DNA of 36,995 bases from Acidobacteriota bacterium (lineage in GTDB: Bacteria > Acidobacteriota > Terriglobia > Bryobacterales > Bryobacteraceae), in assembly GCA_025350695.1 (NCBI GenBank), contig JANXXI010000127.1, forward strand, positions 1 to 36,995, written 5' to 3'. The position numbers were made by a program, and so were the translations under genes. Of this stretch, positions 1 through 8,489 are shown piece by piece (within the stretch, counting starts at the first letter, position 1; every line of letters starts with the position of its first letter). The notes below the pieces were generated by a model. That model was not told the origin of the DNA. It did no database searches and was given only the letters and a program-made list of their open reading frames with translations.

Positions 1-1410
1 GCTGTTGACCGGATCAACACTCTGATTGCGGTCGCGCCGAATCCCACGGCGTTTCAGGAAGTCGCCAAGTGGGTGGATAAGTTGGATATTGCGGTGAAGG
101 TTACCGCTGGATCGGTGGATAACTATGTGTACCGTGTAAAGTATGGATTTGCTCCGATGCTTGCTGGCGCAATCATGAGCCTCTACGGCGGTGGTGGATA
201 TGGCGGCGGTGGTGGCATGTACGGTGGTGGAGGCGGTCAGTACGGCGGTGGGCAGTATGGTGGTCAGTATGGCGGTGGGCAGTTCGGCGGAGGTCAGTAC
301 GGTGGAGGTCAGTTCGGAGGAGGTCAATACGGCGGCGCTGGCGGTTACGGCGGAGCAGGTATTAATGGCATTGGTGGTTACCAGGGCGGTCAACCAGGTG
401 GCGTAATTGGCGGCGTGCCCGGTGGAGCAGGCGCGAACGTGGGCGCACCGGATGCCACCGGAACTTATCTTGGCGCCGGTCTCGGGATGATGCCCGGTGG
501 CATGCGGATTCCGCGCATCGTGCCCAATCAGATGGACAACAGCCTGCTGATTCAAGCCACGGCTCAGGAATATGAGGGCATTAGCAAACTGCTGCGGGAA
601 CTGGATGTTCCTCCGCGCCAGGTCCTGATTGAAGCGAAAATTTATGAAGTAACATTGACCGGCGCCCTAGCCAGTGGTGTTTCGGCGTTCCTGCAAAAAC
701 GTGGGCAATCTGGGGGAGCAACAATTCCTTCCAAGTCATTATTGGGTAGTTTCACCGCAGCTGGCGTGAACCTGACGGCGGGCGCATTGGTTTCACAAAG
801 CAGGGAACTGCTGGCCTTCGTCACCGCCGCTGAGAACGAATCAAAGACTAAGGTGATTTCCGCGCCGAGCATAATTGCCACCGATTCGATTGGTGCAAGT
901 ATTAATGTCGGCACAGAAGTTCCCACCTTGACGGCACAGGCTGTAACCGGAGTGCAAAGCGGCGGAAGTTCGTTGTTCGCCAACCAGATCAGCAATCGAA
1001 ATTCAGGTGTCACGCTTGGCATTACGGCGCGGGTTAACCCCAGCGGTATTGTTACGCTGGTGATCAACCAGGAAGTTAGTTCGCCAGTGGCGGCTGCGGC
1101 TGGCGGCATTCAATCGCCATCCTTTTCCAAGCGCTCGGTGCAGACGCAGGTGACGGTTCAGGACGGCGACACGATCGCTATCGGCGGCATCATTAACGAA
1201 TCGAACACGTTTTCCACAAGCGGCGTTCCCGGGCTGCATAGATTGCCGATTATCGGAGCCGCGTTCGGCGCTCGATCCTATACTAAGGAGCGCACGGAGT
1301 TGATCGTTTTTATGACTGCCCGCGTGATTTACGACACCAACGAGATTTCCGAGGCTAGCGAAGAACTGAAATCGCGGTTGAAAAAGCTGAACAAAATAGT
1401 GAAAGAGTAG
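1..1410 (+). CDS. Secretin (GspD/PilQ family) outer-membrane channel, 5' end outside the window
   Basis: The reading frame is open from base 1, so the gene starts upstream; the GTG at 73 is internal. The first residues match the repeated N-domain signature of secretins (an NTLIAVAPNPTAFQEVAKWV-type helix followed by KLDI). A Gly/Gln/Tyr/Phe-rich insertion follows at about residues 62-145. A second N-domain (NSLLIQATAQEYEGISKLLR, then ELDVPPRQVLIEAKIYEV) leads into the secretin barrel domain. That domain ends with the conserved GVPGLHRLPIIGAAFG stretch and the final RTELIVFMTARVI strand. Secretins form the multimeric outer-membrane gate of type II secretion or type IV pilus machines. Which machine this one serves cannot be decided without the upstream genes. 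A lone pseudopilin at 29441 would fit either. Family call is firm; subfamily is open. Confidence 0.92.
   Translation, partial: AVDRINTLIAVAPNPTAFQEVAKWVDKLDIAVKVTAGSVDNYVYRVKYGFAPMLAGAIMSLYGGGGYGGGGGMYGGGGGQYGGGQYGGQYGGGQFGGGQYGGGQFGGGQYGGAGGYGGAGINGIGGYQGGQPGGVIGGVPGGAGANVGAPDATGTYLGAGLGMMPGGMRIPRIVPNQMDNSLLIQATAQEYEGISKLLRELDVPPRQVLIEAKIYEVTLTGALASGVSAFLQKRGQSGGATIPSKSLLGSFTAAGVNLTAGALVSQSRELLAFVTAAENESKTKVISAPSIIATDSIGASINVGTEVPTLTAQAVTGVQSGGSSLFANQISNRNSGVTLGITARVNPSGIVTLVINQEVSSPVAAAAGGIQSPSFSKRSVQTQVTVQDGDTIAIGGIINESNTFSTSGVPGLHRLPIIGAAFGARSYTKERTELIVFMTARVIYDTNEISEASEELKSRLKKLNKIVKE
187..357 (+). repeat. Degenerate in-frame repeat encoding a GGGQYGG/GGGQFGG low-complexity insertion
   Basis: The DNA repeats a unit of roughly 15-21 bases (variants of ggcggtgggcagtatggt). 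It encodes alternating GGGQYGG and GGGQFGG motifs inside a secretin N-domain. Repeats of this kind change length easily by slippage. The insertion keeps the frame and the rest of the secretin is intact, so it is probably a tolerated flexible loop on the periplasmic ring. Its function is unknown. Confidence 0.8.
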
Positions 1411-1451
1411 AGTGGCGCGGATGGCTCCAACCTTCGATTTGTTGAGTGTTT

Positions 1452-1856
1452 CTAGACGAACAAATCAGCCGGAACCCGAAAGAAGTCCGCGGCCTTCCGC
1501 GCGTGCCGGACATTAAATTGCCGCTTGCCTCTTAGCACTTCCGACACGATGGAAACCGCGCCAAAAACCGGAATCAAATCGGCCTGCCTTAGTTGCCGCT
1601 GCTCCATCAAATGCCGCAACACATCGGCGGGTCTCGATTCCGGCGGAACCACGGTTCTGCTTTCATGGAGACCAATCAGGTGGAGTAACAGCTTAGCCAT
1701 GCAATCTTCCTCGGGTGAAAGTTTTCGCTCCGGAAAAAGCAATCCTTCCAATGCGGCCTTGGCCTGTTCGTAGTCGGCTTCACCCTCAATAACCTTTGGC
1801 GAGTAGCCGTACCCAGTAAGCAAAGAGGCGTACTTGATTGTATCTAGCGTGGGCAT
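1452..1856 (-). CDS. higA: HigA-type antitoxin with C-terminal XRE helix-turn-helix
   Basis: This 134-residue protein has the layout of the COG5499-type HigA antitoxins. An N-terminal helical half begins PTLDTIKYASLL and contains a LSPEEDCMAKLLLHLI segment. A C-terminal HTH covers about residues 83-130 (LRHLMEQRQLRQADLIPVFG, then VLRGKRQFNVRHARKAADFF). It should neutralise HigB by direct binding and repress the operon. It starts at an ATG that overlaps the end of higB by 13 bp. A GGAG Shine-Dalgarno sequence lies 5 bases upstream inside the toxin gene, so translation is probably coupled. Toxin-first order is the normal higBA arrangement. The palindrome at 2153-2169 is the likely operator. Confidence 0.88.
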   Translation of the reverse strand: MPTLDTIKYASLLTGYGYSPKVIEGEADYEQAKAALEGLLFPERKLSPEEDCMAKLLLHLIGLHESRTVVPPESRPADVLRHLMEQRQLRQADLIPVFGAVSIVSEVLRGKRQFNVRHARKAADFFRVPADLFV

Positions 1857-2143
1857 AAGGTCTCCAGTTTCAGACGGTCATATTCAGCATGCGTGAACAG
1901 CCCTTTGAAGAATAGCGCCTGGTAGCGGAAATTGGTGCGGAATAGCAGGCGAAAGCGATTCCCCAAGACATCAAGAATTAAAACCTTCCCCACCAAATCG
2001 GCTGACGGATATTGCATCCTTACGTCCCTCAAACTACGCCACTCCATACTATGAGCCACTCTATAAAAATCCGCCACGAATCGCCGTGCCTCCGTATGGA
2101 TTTCACCAGCTTCAAAAAGAGTCCGGCGGCTGATGATGTTCAC
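1844..2143 (-). CDS. higB: HigB-family mRNA interferase toxin
   Basis: This 99-residue protein matches the HigB_toxin family (RelE superfamily). The N-terminus (NIISRRTLFEAGEIHTEARR) is the usual HigB opening. A central strand pair (GKVLILDVLGNRFRLLFRTN) and the C-terminal ALFFKGLFTHAEYDRL element are also typical. Members cut mRNA on the ribosome and cause reversible growth arrest when HigA is lost. The start is a GTG chosen because it fits the family N-terminus. An AGGAA lies directly next to it, too close to be an ideal ribosome site, so expression may be weak. It forms a two-gene operon with higA and is transcribed away from the large surface-protein gene at 2272. Confidence 0.88.
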   Translation of the reverse strand: MNIISRRTLFEAGEIHTEARRFVADFYRVAHSMEWRSLRDVRMQYPSADLVGKVLILDVLGNRFRLLFRTNFRYQALFFKGLFTHAEYDRLKLETLCPR

Positions 2144-2152
2144 TTCCTAGAG

Positions 2153-2169
2153 TTTCGCAAATTGCGAAA
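2153..2169. promoter_or_regulatory. Perfect 17-bp palindrome, probable HigA operator
   Basis: The sequence TTTCGCAA-A-TTGCGAAA is an exact 8+1+8 inverted repeat. It lies 10 bp upstream of the higB start. HigA proteins dimerise and autorepress by binding palindromes overlapping their own promoter, so position and symmetry both fit an operator. Binding is inferred. Confidence 0.7.
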
Positions 2170-2271
2170 AATCATGCAATGGAGGTAGTTGCAAGAAAGG
2201 CGCGGCCGCCTTGGCGAGACTTCAAGGTCCAAAGCGGGTTAAAATCTCTTGGAGCTGTGCTCCCTTTCTCG

Positions 2272-5200
2272 ATGACGACTACCCGCTTTACTCTAACCTT
2301 TGGATTTGCGCTGTTTGCCGTCTACGGCCAAACGGTCGATATTGGCTCAGGCGCGCCGAACGAGGCGATCCGCCAACGTTTCGTGAATGCCTATTCGCGG
2401 GGCTTCTTTTCGGGAATGGTTTCGCTTCCGCCTATCGGTGACGTGAAAAAGCTTGGAACCACCGGCTATGTTCAGGAATTCAACGACGCTGCTAAGTCAG
2501 GTGCGAAACTGGCGATCGTGAAGGCCAACCTGAACACGGCAATTGCCGATGGCGCTATCGACACTTTCCAGATGCAGGCCGCGTTGTACGCCTATTTCAC
2601 AAGTGTAGGCGTTACCACGGCTGGCTACCCCACTATGGATACGGCAACTTGTGCTTCGGCGCAAGGAAGCTGCACCTTTCAAACTTTCGACAAGAAATAT
2701 GGGCTTTTCGCGTTCACGTCAGCCCTAACTACTGGCCAGAACTTCACGTTGAGGGACCCATTCTTCAGTTATTGGCTGAGCCAAAGTGGTATCTCCGTTT
2801 TTGGCCCGGCCGTTTCGGCGGAGACCGCCACTACCTCAACCGGCGGCAGCGTCTCCACGGCACAGTATTTTGACAATGGCGTAATGTTCAACGTCACCGC
2901 AGGCCAATATACAGGTAAGTTTCTAACCGTTCGGCAGCCTGTTTATAGCACATACTCGCAGAATGGCGGTGTCACTGGAACCCTGGGCATGCCTGTGAGC
3001 GACGTCCTGACTCAGACCAATGGAAACAGGCGGCAGAATTTTGAAAAAGGCTGGATCGAAATCGACACAAACAACGCGGTTACTTTGCGTCTGCCTGTGT
3101 CGGCGATCACCCTTACACCAACTACTTCTTCGGTGCGGATGAACCTCAACGATACCTATAAATTGACAGCCACAATTAAAGCCTCGAATGGAGACCTGAT
3201 CACGGATCGTGTCCTCAACTGGACCACGACTAATGGACGCGTGGTTACAATTCTAACCGACGGTTACACCGCCACCTTGAAAGCTGTCGGTGGAGGAGTC
3301 GCGCAAATCAATGCCACCAGCGAAGGAGCCTTAAGCCAGCAGATCACCGTTTTTGTCAGTGCTCCTTGTTGCCAGGTTGGGGAAGGGGCTCCCTCGACGA
3401 CTGTGTCGCAAAACTTTGTGGACAGTGTTTCGCGCAATAAACTGAATTTGAAATTACCCACCGCCGCTCCCGTGCGCCGATCGGGCCTTGGTTATTTGCA
3501 GGAATTCACAACAGCAGATACCGGGGCTCGATTGGTTTTGGCGCTACCCGATCGTTCGGCGCAAGCTTATGTGGTTTCCGGCCCTGTATTGGCTGCCTGG
3601 GAGAGTCTTGGGAGCACGGCCGGTTCTATGGGGTATCCAAGCTCCGACGCTACAGCCACCGGTCGTCAATTATTCGAAGGCGGGGCGCTAGCTGGTTCGC
3701 CTGTGCGGTTGGTCAGCGGGTCGATATTGTCGAAATGGGCCAATCTTGGCTATGAAACTGGCGCCGCTGGGCCGCCTTTGGCGGAGGCTGTTTCCTATTT
3801 CACCTTCGCCGCTACTTCGGGAGTTCGTCAGGTTTTCAAAAACGGATCCTTGTATCTGTCTCAGAACGGAGCAGGTTCCGGGCGCGTTGTCTTCACTACC
3901 GGATTGATCCACGCTCTCTTTGAAACGCAGGGAGGCGCTGCGGGAAAATTTGGGGCTCCGGTTGCCGATGAACTCACCGTATCGGGGATTCGCCGCCAGG
4001 ATTTCGAGGGCGGTTACATGCAGTATTCGCCCGGCGACCAAGTGGCCAAAGCGTTTGAGGGTGCTCGCAAGCCTAATGTGCAGGCGACTCCCGCGACGGT
4101 TGTGGCCGGTACCCGCGTGCGTCTTTCGGCGGGAGGGTTCGCTGCCGGGGCCACTCTTCGAGTTACTGTTACCGGCCAACCCGATTTCCTGGTGCGCACC
4201 GATACGGGAGGTTACACCTGGGAAGCGTTTGTCCCTTCGAATGCAACCAGCTCCACCGTTCGGCTCCACGTGGTCGACGCGGCCCTTGCAACCTCGGTGG
4301 CCGACGGTCTATATAACGTCAAAGCCGCCGCTGACGCGAAGCTGATCTTGAGCAAAGCATCGGGTGACGCGCAAACGAGTTTGCCCGGCTCGGTGCTCCC
4401 GCTGCCTCTCCGCGTTGTTCTAAGGGACGATTCCGGCAATCCTCTTTCTGGGGTTGCCGTCTCCTTTAAATCCTCTCCAGGCGCCACCATTTCACCGGCT
4501 ACGGTCAACACCGATGCAACGGGATCGGCCTGGGCCTTCCTGCGCTTGCCCTCAAGCGAAGGAACAGTGCTTGCCACCGCGCAAGCGTTAGGACAGATTG
4601 TTACTTTCAGTGCGCGATCGATTCCTTCGGCAATCACTGGCCTAACGAAACAATCCACCACGGGAGATCCGATTTACGCCAGCGCCGCCATGCTGTTGAA
4701 GTTTTATCAAGACCGGGGCGAACTGACAACGGTCAATGGCGCTTTCACCGCCTCGCTAGTCGAGAATTATTTGAAAGGCTTCTGCGCGGTGGACGCTTTT
4801 GGATCTGATTTGTGTGATGGACTGATCCCAGTGAACGCAACTACTTCGGCTCCGAATCCGTGGAGGCTGGCAAACCTAGTGGCGGGTAATCTGGAAGTCT
4901 CCGGTGTTGCGCCAAATCTGAACGCCATCCGCGATCAACTAGGGCAGGGAAATCCACTGTTGATTGTGCTTGCGTTGCCTTCGGGCGGTTATCATTCGGT
5001 TGTTGCAACAGGCCTTGCCTCAGACGGGGGAGTGACGATTCTCGATCCAAACGCCGCTTATAATCGCACGAATCTGAATGAATATCTGAACGGGTTTAGT
5101 GTCGGCGGCGTAGCGGTGAAGGCGACTTTATCGGGAGCTCTTCGTATGTCGCCAAAGACCCCGGTTGCTCCAGGGTTCTTAGTAATTTCATCGGCATCAA

Positions 5201-6072
5201 CGGCGATTGCCTCCCCGGCCGGGGCGTGCGGCGATTCCTTTAATATCCCCAGTTCAGCCGGAACGCTTCGCTTTAATTATTGCGAAGGAAGCCAATCTTT
5301 GTATCAGCTGGATCTAAGCGCGCCGGGCGATTACCAAGGCTTTGTGGTGGACTTAGGGACGCCTACCTTCCGGACGGAATTCGGCGGAAACAAGGCAGGT
5401 TCGTTCCGCGTAGCCAGACCGGCGACGCAGTGGGAAGCGGCCCCGCTTGAAGCCAGCTTCAAGGCGGAGTCTGTCGTTTCGGCGGCAAGTTTCACCACGG
5501 AAATTGCGCCCGGTGGATTGGTTTCGGTTTTTGGCGTTGGCCTAGCGAAGGACGGCGGAAAAACCACGGCGACGGTAAGCGGCGTCGATGCCCCAGTGCT
5601 GGCTGCAACACCCTTTCAACTGAACGTGCAAATTCCGCTGGAATTGACGCCCGGCTCTCATCTGTTGCAAGTGAAATCTCCATTTGGTCAAGGAGAGTCC
5701 CAGATCACTTTGCTGGAAAACGCGCCCGCCATTTTCCGCCTTGGGGCAAGGCAAGGAGCGATCGTCAATCAGGACGGGTCGATCAACTCTTCGTCGACAC
5801 CAGCCAGGCGCGGACAAGCTATCGTGATCTACGCGACTGGACTTGGAGCCGTCGTGCCATCAGGAAATCTTAGAACTACCAGCAGACCCGTTACTGTAGT
5901 GCTTGGAGGAACTGCGTTAAATCCTTTTTTCGCGGGACTTACACCAGGGTTTGTGGGTTTATATCAAGTGAATGTAACGCTGCCGGCCACCATGCCCCCA
6001 GGGTTGGATTTGCCCTTGTCGTTGCGGCAAGGCGGGGCGGTCAGTTCGCCGGTGGATGTTTCTCTGCAATAA
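2272..6072 (+). CDS. Large exported protein: LGFP-like repeats, Ig-like domains, C39-like domain lacking its Cys, TIGR03437 C-terminus
   Basis: The ATG at 2272 is preferred over an upstream in-frame start at 2179 because it begins a signal peptide (MTTTRFTLTFGFALFAVYGQ), giving 1266 residues. Two blocks of LGFP-like repeats (about residues 35-275 and 390-610; typical segments are GTLGMPVSDVL and QNFEKGWIEI) flank a BIG2-like domain. An invasin-type Ig domain (about 715-785) follows. Residues about 788-945 resemble a papain-fold C39_2 peptidase, with the His (H908, GGYHSVVATG) and Asp (D925, ILDPN). No Cys occupies the expected active-site position near 800-803, so catalysis is doubtful. The C-terminal ~250 residues are the TIGR03437 domain. 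A small hairpin (2251-2263, GGAGC-TGT-GCTCC) precedes the start. A role in envelope binding or adhesion is inferred. Confidence 0.85.
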   Translation: MTTTRFTLTFGFALFAVYGQTVDIGSGAPNEAIRQRFVNAYSRGFFSGMVSLPPIGDVKKLGTTGYVQEFNDAAKSGAKLAIVKANLNTAIADGAIDTFQMQAALYAYFTSVGVTTAGYPTMDTATCASAQGSCTFQTFDKKYGLFAFTSALTTGQNFTLRDPFFSYWLSQSGISVFGPAVSAETATTSTGGSVSTAQYFDNGVMFNVTAGQYTGKFLTVRQPVYSTYSQNGGVTGTLGMPVSDVLTQTNGNRRQNFEKGWIEIDTNNAVTLRLPVSAITLTPTTSSVRMNLNDTYKLTATIKASNGDLITDRVLNWTTTNGRVVTILTDGYTATLKAVGGGVAQINATSEGALSQQITVFVSAPCCQVGEGAPSTTVSQNFVDSVSRNKLNLKLPTAAPVRRSGLGYLQEFTTADTGARLVLALPDRSAQAYVVSGPVLAAWESLGSTAGSMGYPSSDATATGRQLFEGGALAGSPVRLVSGSILSKWANLGYETGAAGPPLAEAVSYFTFAATSGVRQVFKNGSLYLSQNGAGSGRVVFTTGLIHALFETQGGAAGKFGAPVADELTVSGIRRQDFEGGYMQYSPGDQVAKAFEGARKPNVQATPATVVAGTRVRLSAGGFAAGATLRVTVTGQPDFLVRTDTGGYTWEAFVPSNATSSTVRLHVVDAALATSVADGLYNVKAAADAKLILSKASGDAQTSLPGSVLPLPLRVVLRDDSGNPLSGVAVSFKSSPGATISPATVNTDATGSAWAFLRLPSSEGTVLATAQALGQIVTFSARSIPSAITGLTKQSTTGDPIYASAAMLLKFYQDRGELTTVNGAFTASLVENYLKGFCAVDAFGSDLCDGLIPVNATTSAPNPWRLANLVAGNLEVSGVAPNLNAIRDQLGQGNPLLIVLALPSGGYHSVVATGLASDGGVTILDPNAAYNRTNLNEYLNGFSVGGVAVKATLSGALRMSPKTPVAPGFLVISSASTAIASPAGACGDSFNIPSSAGTLRFNYCEGSQSLYQLDLSAPGDYQGFVVDLGTPTFRTEFGGNKAGSFRVARPATQWEAAPLEASFKAESVVSAASFTTEIAPGGLVSVFGVGLAKDGGKTTATVSGVDAPVLAATPFQLNVQIPLELTPGSHLLQVKSPFGQGESQITLLENAPAIFRLGARQGAIVNQDGSINSSSTPARRGQAIVIYATGLGAVVPSGNLRTTSRPVTVVLGGTALNPFFAGLTPGFVGLYQVNVTLPATMPPGLDLPLSLRQGGAVSSPVDVSLQ

Positions 6073-6120
6073 GGTACTTGCAACGCAAAGGTGAAATGGG
6101 GTACAGTACTAGTTGGTGAT

Positions 6121-6172
6121 CATAGACCTACCCGTCTATGGTACCCAAGGAGCCTTCCTGGAGACAGGGAGG
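6121..6172 (+). other. Two consecutive short hairpins downstream of the 2272-6072 gene
   Basis: CATAGAC-CTACCC-GTCTATG (6121-6140) is a perfect 7-bp stem. CCTTCCTG-GAGA-CAGGGAGG (6153-6172) forms an 8-bp stem with one G-U pair and a GNRA-type tetraloop. Neither has a T-run, so they are not classic intrinsic terminators. They may mark the 3' end of the upstream transcript. The rest of 6073-6265 shows no convincing coding potential. Confidence 0.4.
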
Positions 6173-6199
6173 ATGTTCACAAGCAGGATGTTCACAAGC
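6170..6199 (+). repeat. Tandem duplication of a 15-bp unit
   Basis: AGGATGTTCACAAGC occurs twice with no gap (6170-6184 and 6185-6199) and is followed by AG, the start of a third copy. It lies about 70 bp upstream of the promoter at 6266. It may be a slippage product or a duplicated protein-binding site. Confidence 0.85.
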
Positions 6200-6265
6200 A
6201 GTAGATGAGCGCTGTTGATACTGTTGGATTCATGGGCTGCGGAAGTTAGGCGTGTTACAAACCGC

Positions 6266-6294
6266 TTGACATTTGTAGAATCGAGTGATTTAAT
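6266..6294 (+). promoter_or_regulatory. Near-consensus sigma-70 promoter for the abundant exported protein at 6555
   Basis: TTGACA (6266-6271) is separated by 17 bp from TTTAAT (6289-6294). A TG at 6286-6287 gives an extended -10. Transcription would start near 6301, leaving a leader of about 250 nt before the ATG at 6555. This is the best promoter match noticed in the window. The leader contains a TCTTAT/ATAAGA stem (6309-6330) and the palindrome at 6489-6510. Confidence 0.7.
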
Positions 6295-6488
6295 GGTAAT
6301 CGACTACGTCTTATCGGGGTTTGTATAAGATCTAGCAGTACGTGGGGTCCCTGGATCCTGCGGGCACGACACGAGAAAAATAGAACTTGCACGCGATGCA
6401 TAGCCGGTTTCCTCAACCAATTGGTACTCGTATCAAGAATATGGGTGCTAATGCTAAGGCTGGCACGTGAAATAGCAGGTCTACTCAA

Positions 6489-6510
6489 GTTTTTTTAAGG
6501 TTAAAAAAAC
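6489..6510 (+). other. Perfect A/T-rich palindrome in the leader
   Basis: GTTTTTTTAA-gg-TTAAAAAAAC has 10-bp arms around two bases. It sits 44 bp before the start codon at 6555. As RNA the 2-nt centre would force opening of the innermost pairs, but an A-U stem of about 9 bp is possible. It could be a leader hairpin, an internal UP-like element or a binding site. None of these is proven. Confidence 0.5.
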
Positions 6511-6554
6511 ATACTTCCCTCAACTCAATTTAGACTTTCCACAAGGAGAAGGAA

Positions 6555-8468
6555 ATGGCAGATTTTCGTAAGTTGTTCCCGGTATTGGCTGTCGGCGCCT
6601 TCATGTTGGCGTCCGTAGCAAATGCCCAAGTAATTCCAGTGTTTAGTTGCTCCGCTAATGGCGGGGTCGGTGGCGTTCCGCCACTGGTCCGCGCTGAAGG
6701 CTTGGCAGAACTCGTTGGTGACGTTGTATTGCAGTGCAGCGGTGGCACCCCCACGGCTGCAGGCGCAAACGTTAACCAAGTAAACGTTCAGATCTTTTTG
6801 AACACCAACATCACCAGCCGTCTGGTTGCTGACCCCCTTTCCGAAGCATTGTTAATCATCGACGAACCCGGCACCGCCACTGGCCAGCAGAATCCCTGCA
6901 CCAGCAGCACCGGAACTTGTGCAATCCCTGGTGTCGGCGGAACTGGCGTAAACTACGCAGGCGGCGCTGTCACCAACGTATTCCAAGGACGTCAGACTGG
7001 CCCTAACACAATCGTGTGGCTCGGCGTGCCGATCGATCCTCCAGGCACCAATGCAACGCGCATTATCCGCATCACCAATGTGCGCGCTAATGCTAACCAG
7101 TTGGGTGTTTCCTCGACTTTGATTCCGACGCAGATCGTTATGTTCATCTCTGCCACCGGCACAACGTCGATCCCGATCAACCAACCCCAGCAGACAGTCG
7201 CTTTCATTACTCCTGGTATCACTGGTCTTGCGGCAATCACCCGCAAGGACTTGGTCCTTCTGCAATGTAGCAGCTTCAATGCAAACCTGTCATCGGATAA
7301 TACCAGGGCCCTTCAACAAGGTCTCTCGACAATTCTCCGCTTCCGGGAAGGTTTTGCTAGCGCATTCAAGCGCCGTAATGTCTCCAAGCCGTCCGGCGGC
7401 TTGCCGATTGCTCCGGTTGCCCAAAACGCACCTGGCGCAATCTACAATACGGAAACCGGTTTCTACAATCCGGCCTTCAACACTAACGGCTTGGGCGCAG
7501 CTGGCTTGGCCGATCATGGTACACGTTTGATCGCTCGCTTCAACAACATTCCGGCTGGCGTTCAACTCTATGTAACCGCTTTCGGCTTGATTACCACGGA
7601 CACGAATGATAACATCATTCAGACCCTCGGCTATCTTGACAGCACGTCTGCACTGAATGCAACCAATGGACCTATCGTTCGCGCGGTTACCACCGACTCA
7701 AACGGCGCAGGCTCCTTCTCGGCTGCCACAATCACTTCAAGCAACGCAGCTATCGGCACCAACAACGGCACCGGTACCGTGGCCCTAGTTCCTGTTTCGT
7801 TGTCCAACGGCAGCGGTTCAGCTACATGGGAAATTTTGGATTCTGATCCTCTGGCTATCGAGACTGTGAAGGTTGGTGTTGCACTGGCCTACGCGGCTAA
7901 CACCTCGGCTAACCTGCCTGGGCTCGGCACCCCGACTGTCAATCTGAACTTTGCTCCGATCAGCACGGTATCAACCGCCTCGACGACAGCTCCGCTGCCG
8001 CGCTTCGCTGATACCTCCACGTCACGCAACCTGTTGGCAGTCAACAGCTGCACGACGAACATCCTGTTCCCCTTCCTGTCGAACCAGATCGGCTTTGACT
8101 CGGGAGTTGCCATCAGCAACACTTCGAGCGATCCTTTCGGAACGGCTCCCCAAGCTGGAACTTGCAAGCTCAACTACTACGGTGGAACAACCGGTGGCGG
8201 CGCAGCACCTGCAGCGCAGACATCTCAAGTTGTGACAGCGGGCAGCCAGTTGCTCTTCACGTTGTCCAGCGGTGGTAACCTTGGAATCGCGGCCACGCCG
8301 GGCTTCCAGGGCTATTTGATCGCTCAGTGCGGCTTCCAATATGCTCACGGCTTCGCCTTCATCAGCGACGTCGGCGCGCAGAAGATCTCGGAAGCGTACC
8401 TGGCTTTGACAATGGACGGAACGATCGGTTCACGTACCGGCTTCTCGTCCGAAACCTTGGGCCACTAA
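6555..8468 (+). CDS. Abundant exported protein of unknown function, acidobacterial type
   Basis: The 637-residue product starts with a clear signal peptide (MADFRKLFPVLAVGAFMLAS, then VANAQ). The AAGGAG ribosome site is 6 bases before the ATG. The mature protein is rich in Ala, Gly, Thr, Asn and Ser. It has scattered Cys residues (VFSCSANGG, VLQCSGG, LLQCSSF, SCTTNILFPF, GTCKLNYYGG, IAQCGFQYAHG) that could form disulfides. No transmembrane segment or enzyme motif is visible. A near-consensus promoter, long structured leader, strong ribosome site and strong terminator point to high expression, as for surface-layer or matrix proteins. Related unnamed proteins are, from memory, common in Bryobacterales. 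An S-layer-like role is inference. Confidence 0.8.
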   Translation: MADFRKLFPVLAVGAFMLASVANAQVIPVFSCSANGGVGGVPPLVRAEGLAELVGDVVLQCSGGTPTAAGANVNQVNVQIFLNTNITSRLVADPLSEALLIIDEPGTATGQQNPCTSSTGTCAIPGVGGTGVNYAGGAVTNVFQGRQTGPNTIVWLGVPIDPPGTNATRIIRITNVRANANQLGVSSTLIPTQIVMFISATGTTSIPINQPQQTVAFITPGITGLAAITRKDLVLLQCSSFNANLSSDNTRALQQGLSTILRFREGFASAFKRRNVSKPSGGLPIAPVAQNAPGAIYNTETGFYNPAFNTNGLGAAGLADHGTRLIARFNNIPAGVQLYVTAFGLITTDTNDNIIQTLGYLDSTSALNATNGPIVRAVTTDSNGAGSFSAATITSSNAAIGTNNGTGTVALVPVSLSNGSGSATWEILDSDPLAIETVKVGVALAYAANTSANLPGLGTPTVNLNFAPISTVSTASTTAPLPRFADTSTSRNLLAVNSCTTNILFPFLSNQIGFDSGVAISNTSSDPFGTAPQAGTCKLNYYGGTTGGGAAPAAQTSQVVTAGSQLLFTLSSGGNLGIAATPGFQGYLIAQCGFQYAHGFAFISDVGAQKISEAYLALTMDGTIGSRTGFSSETLGH

Positions 8469-8489
8469 ACCTGGTCGTTTGTTTAACCG

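Noticed and set aside
73-75. GTG as start of the secretin gene
   Set aside because: The same frame is open and secretin-like back to base 1, so the gene is truncated by the window edge.
187-357. CRISPR-like or minisatellite reading of the Gly repeat
   Set aside because: Repeat units are in-frame, degenerate and without spacers. They encode a regular protein motif.
3688-4269. 193-codon minus-strand open frame inside the 2272-6072 gene (also 4212-4661)
   Set aside because: Antisense shadows of a firmly supported gene, with no motifs.
6461-6477. Sigma-54-like promoter TGGCACG...AGCA
   Set aside because: The -24 element is excellent, but the GG-to-GC spacing is 11 instead of the required 10 and the -12 element reads ATAGC. 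A good sigma-70 promoter lies upstream.
6255-6488. 77-codon minus-strand open frame in the 6073-6554 gap
   Set aside because: No family features. It overlaps the promoter and leader of the abundant protein gene and its composition is not protein-like.
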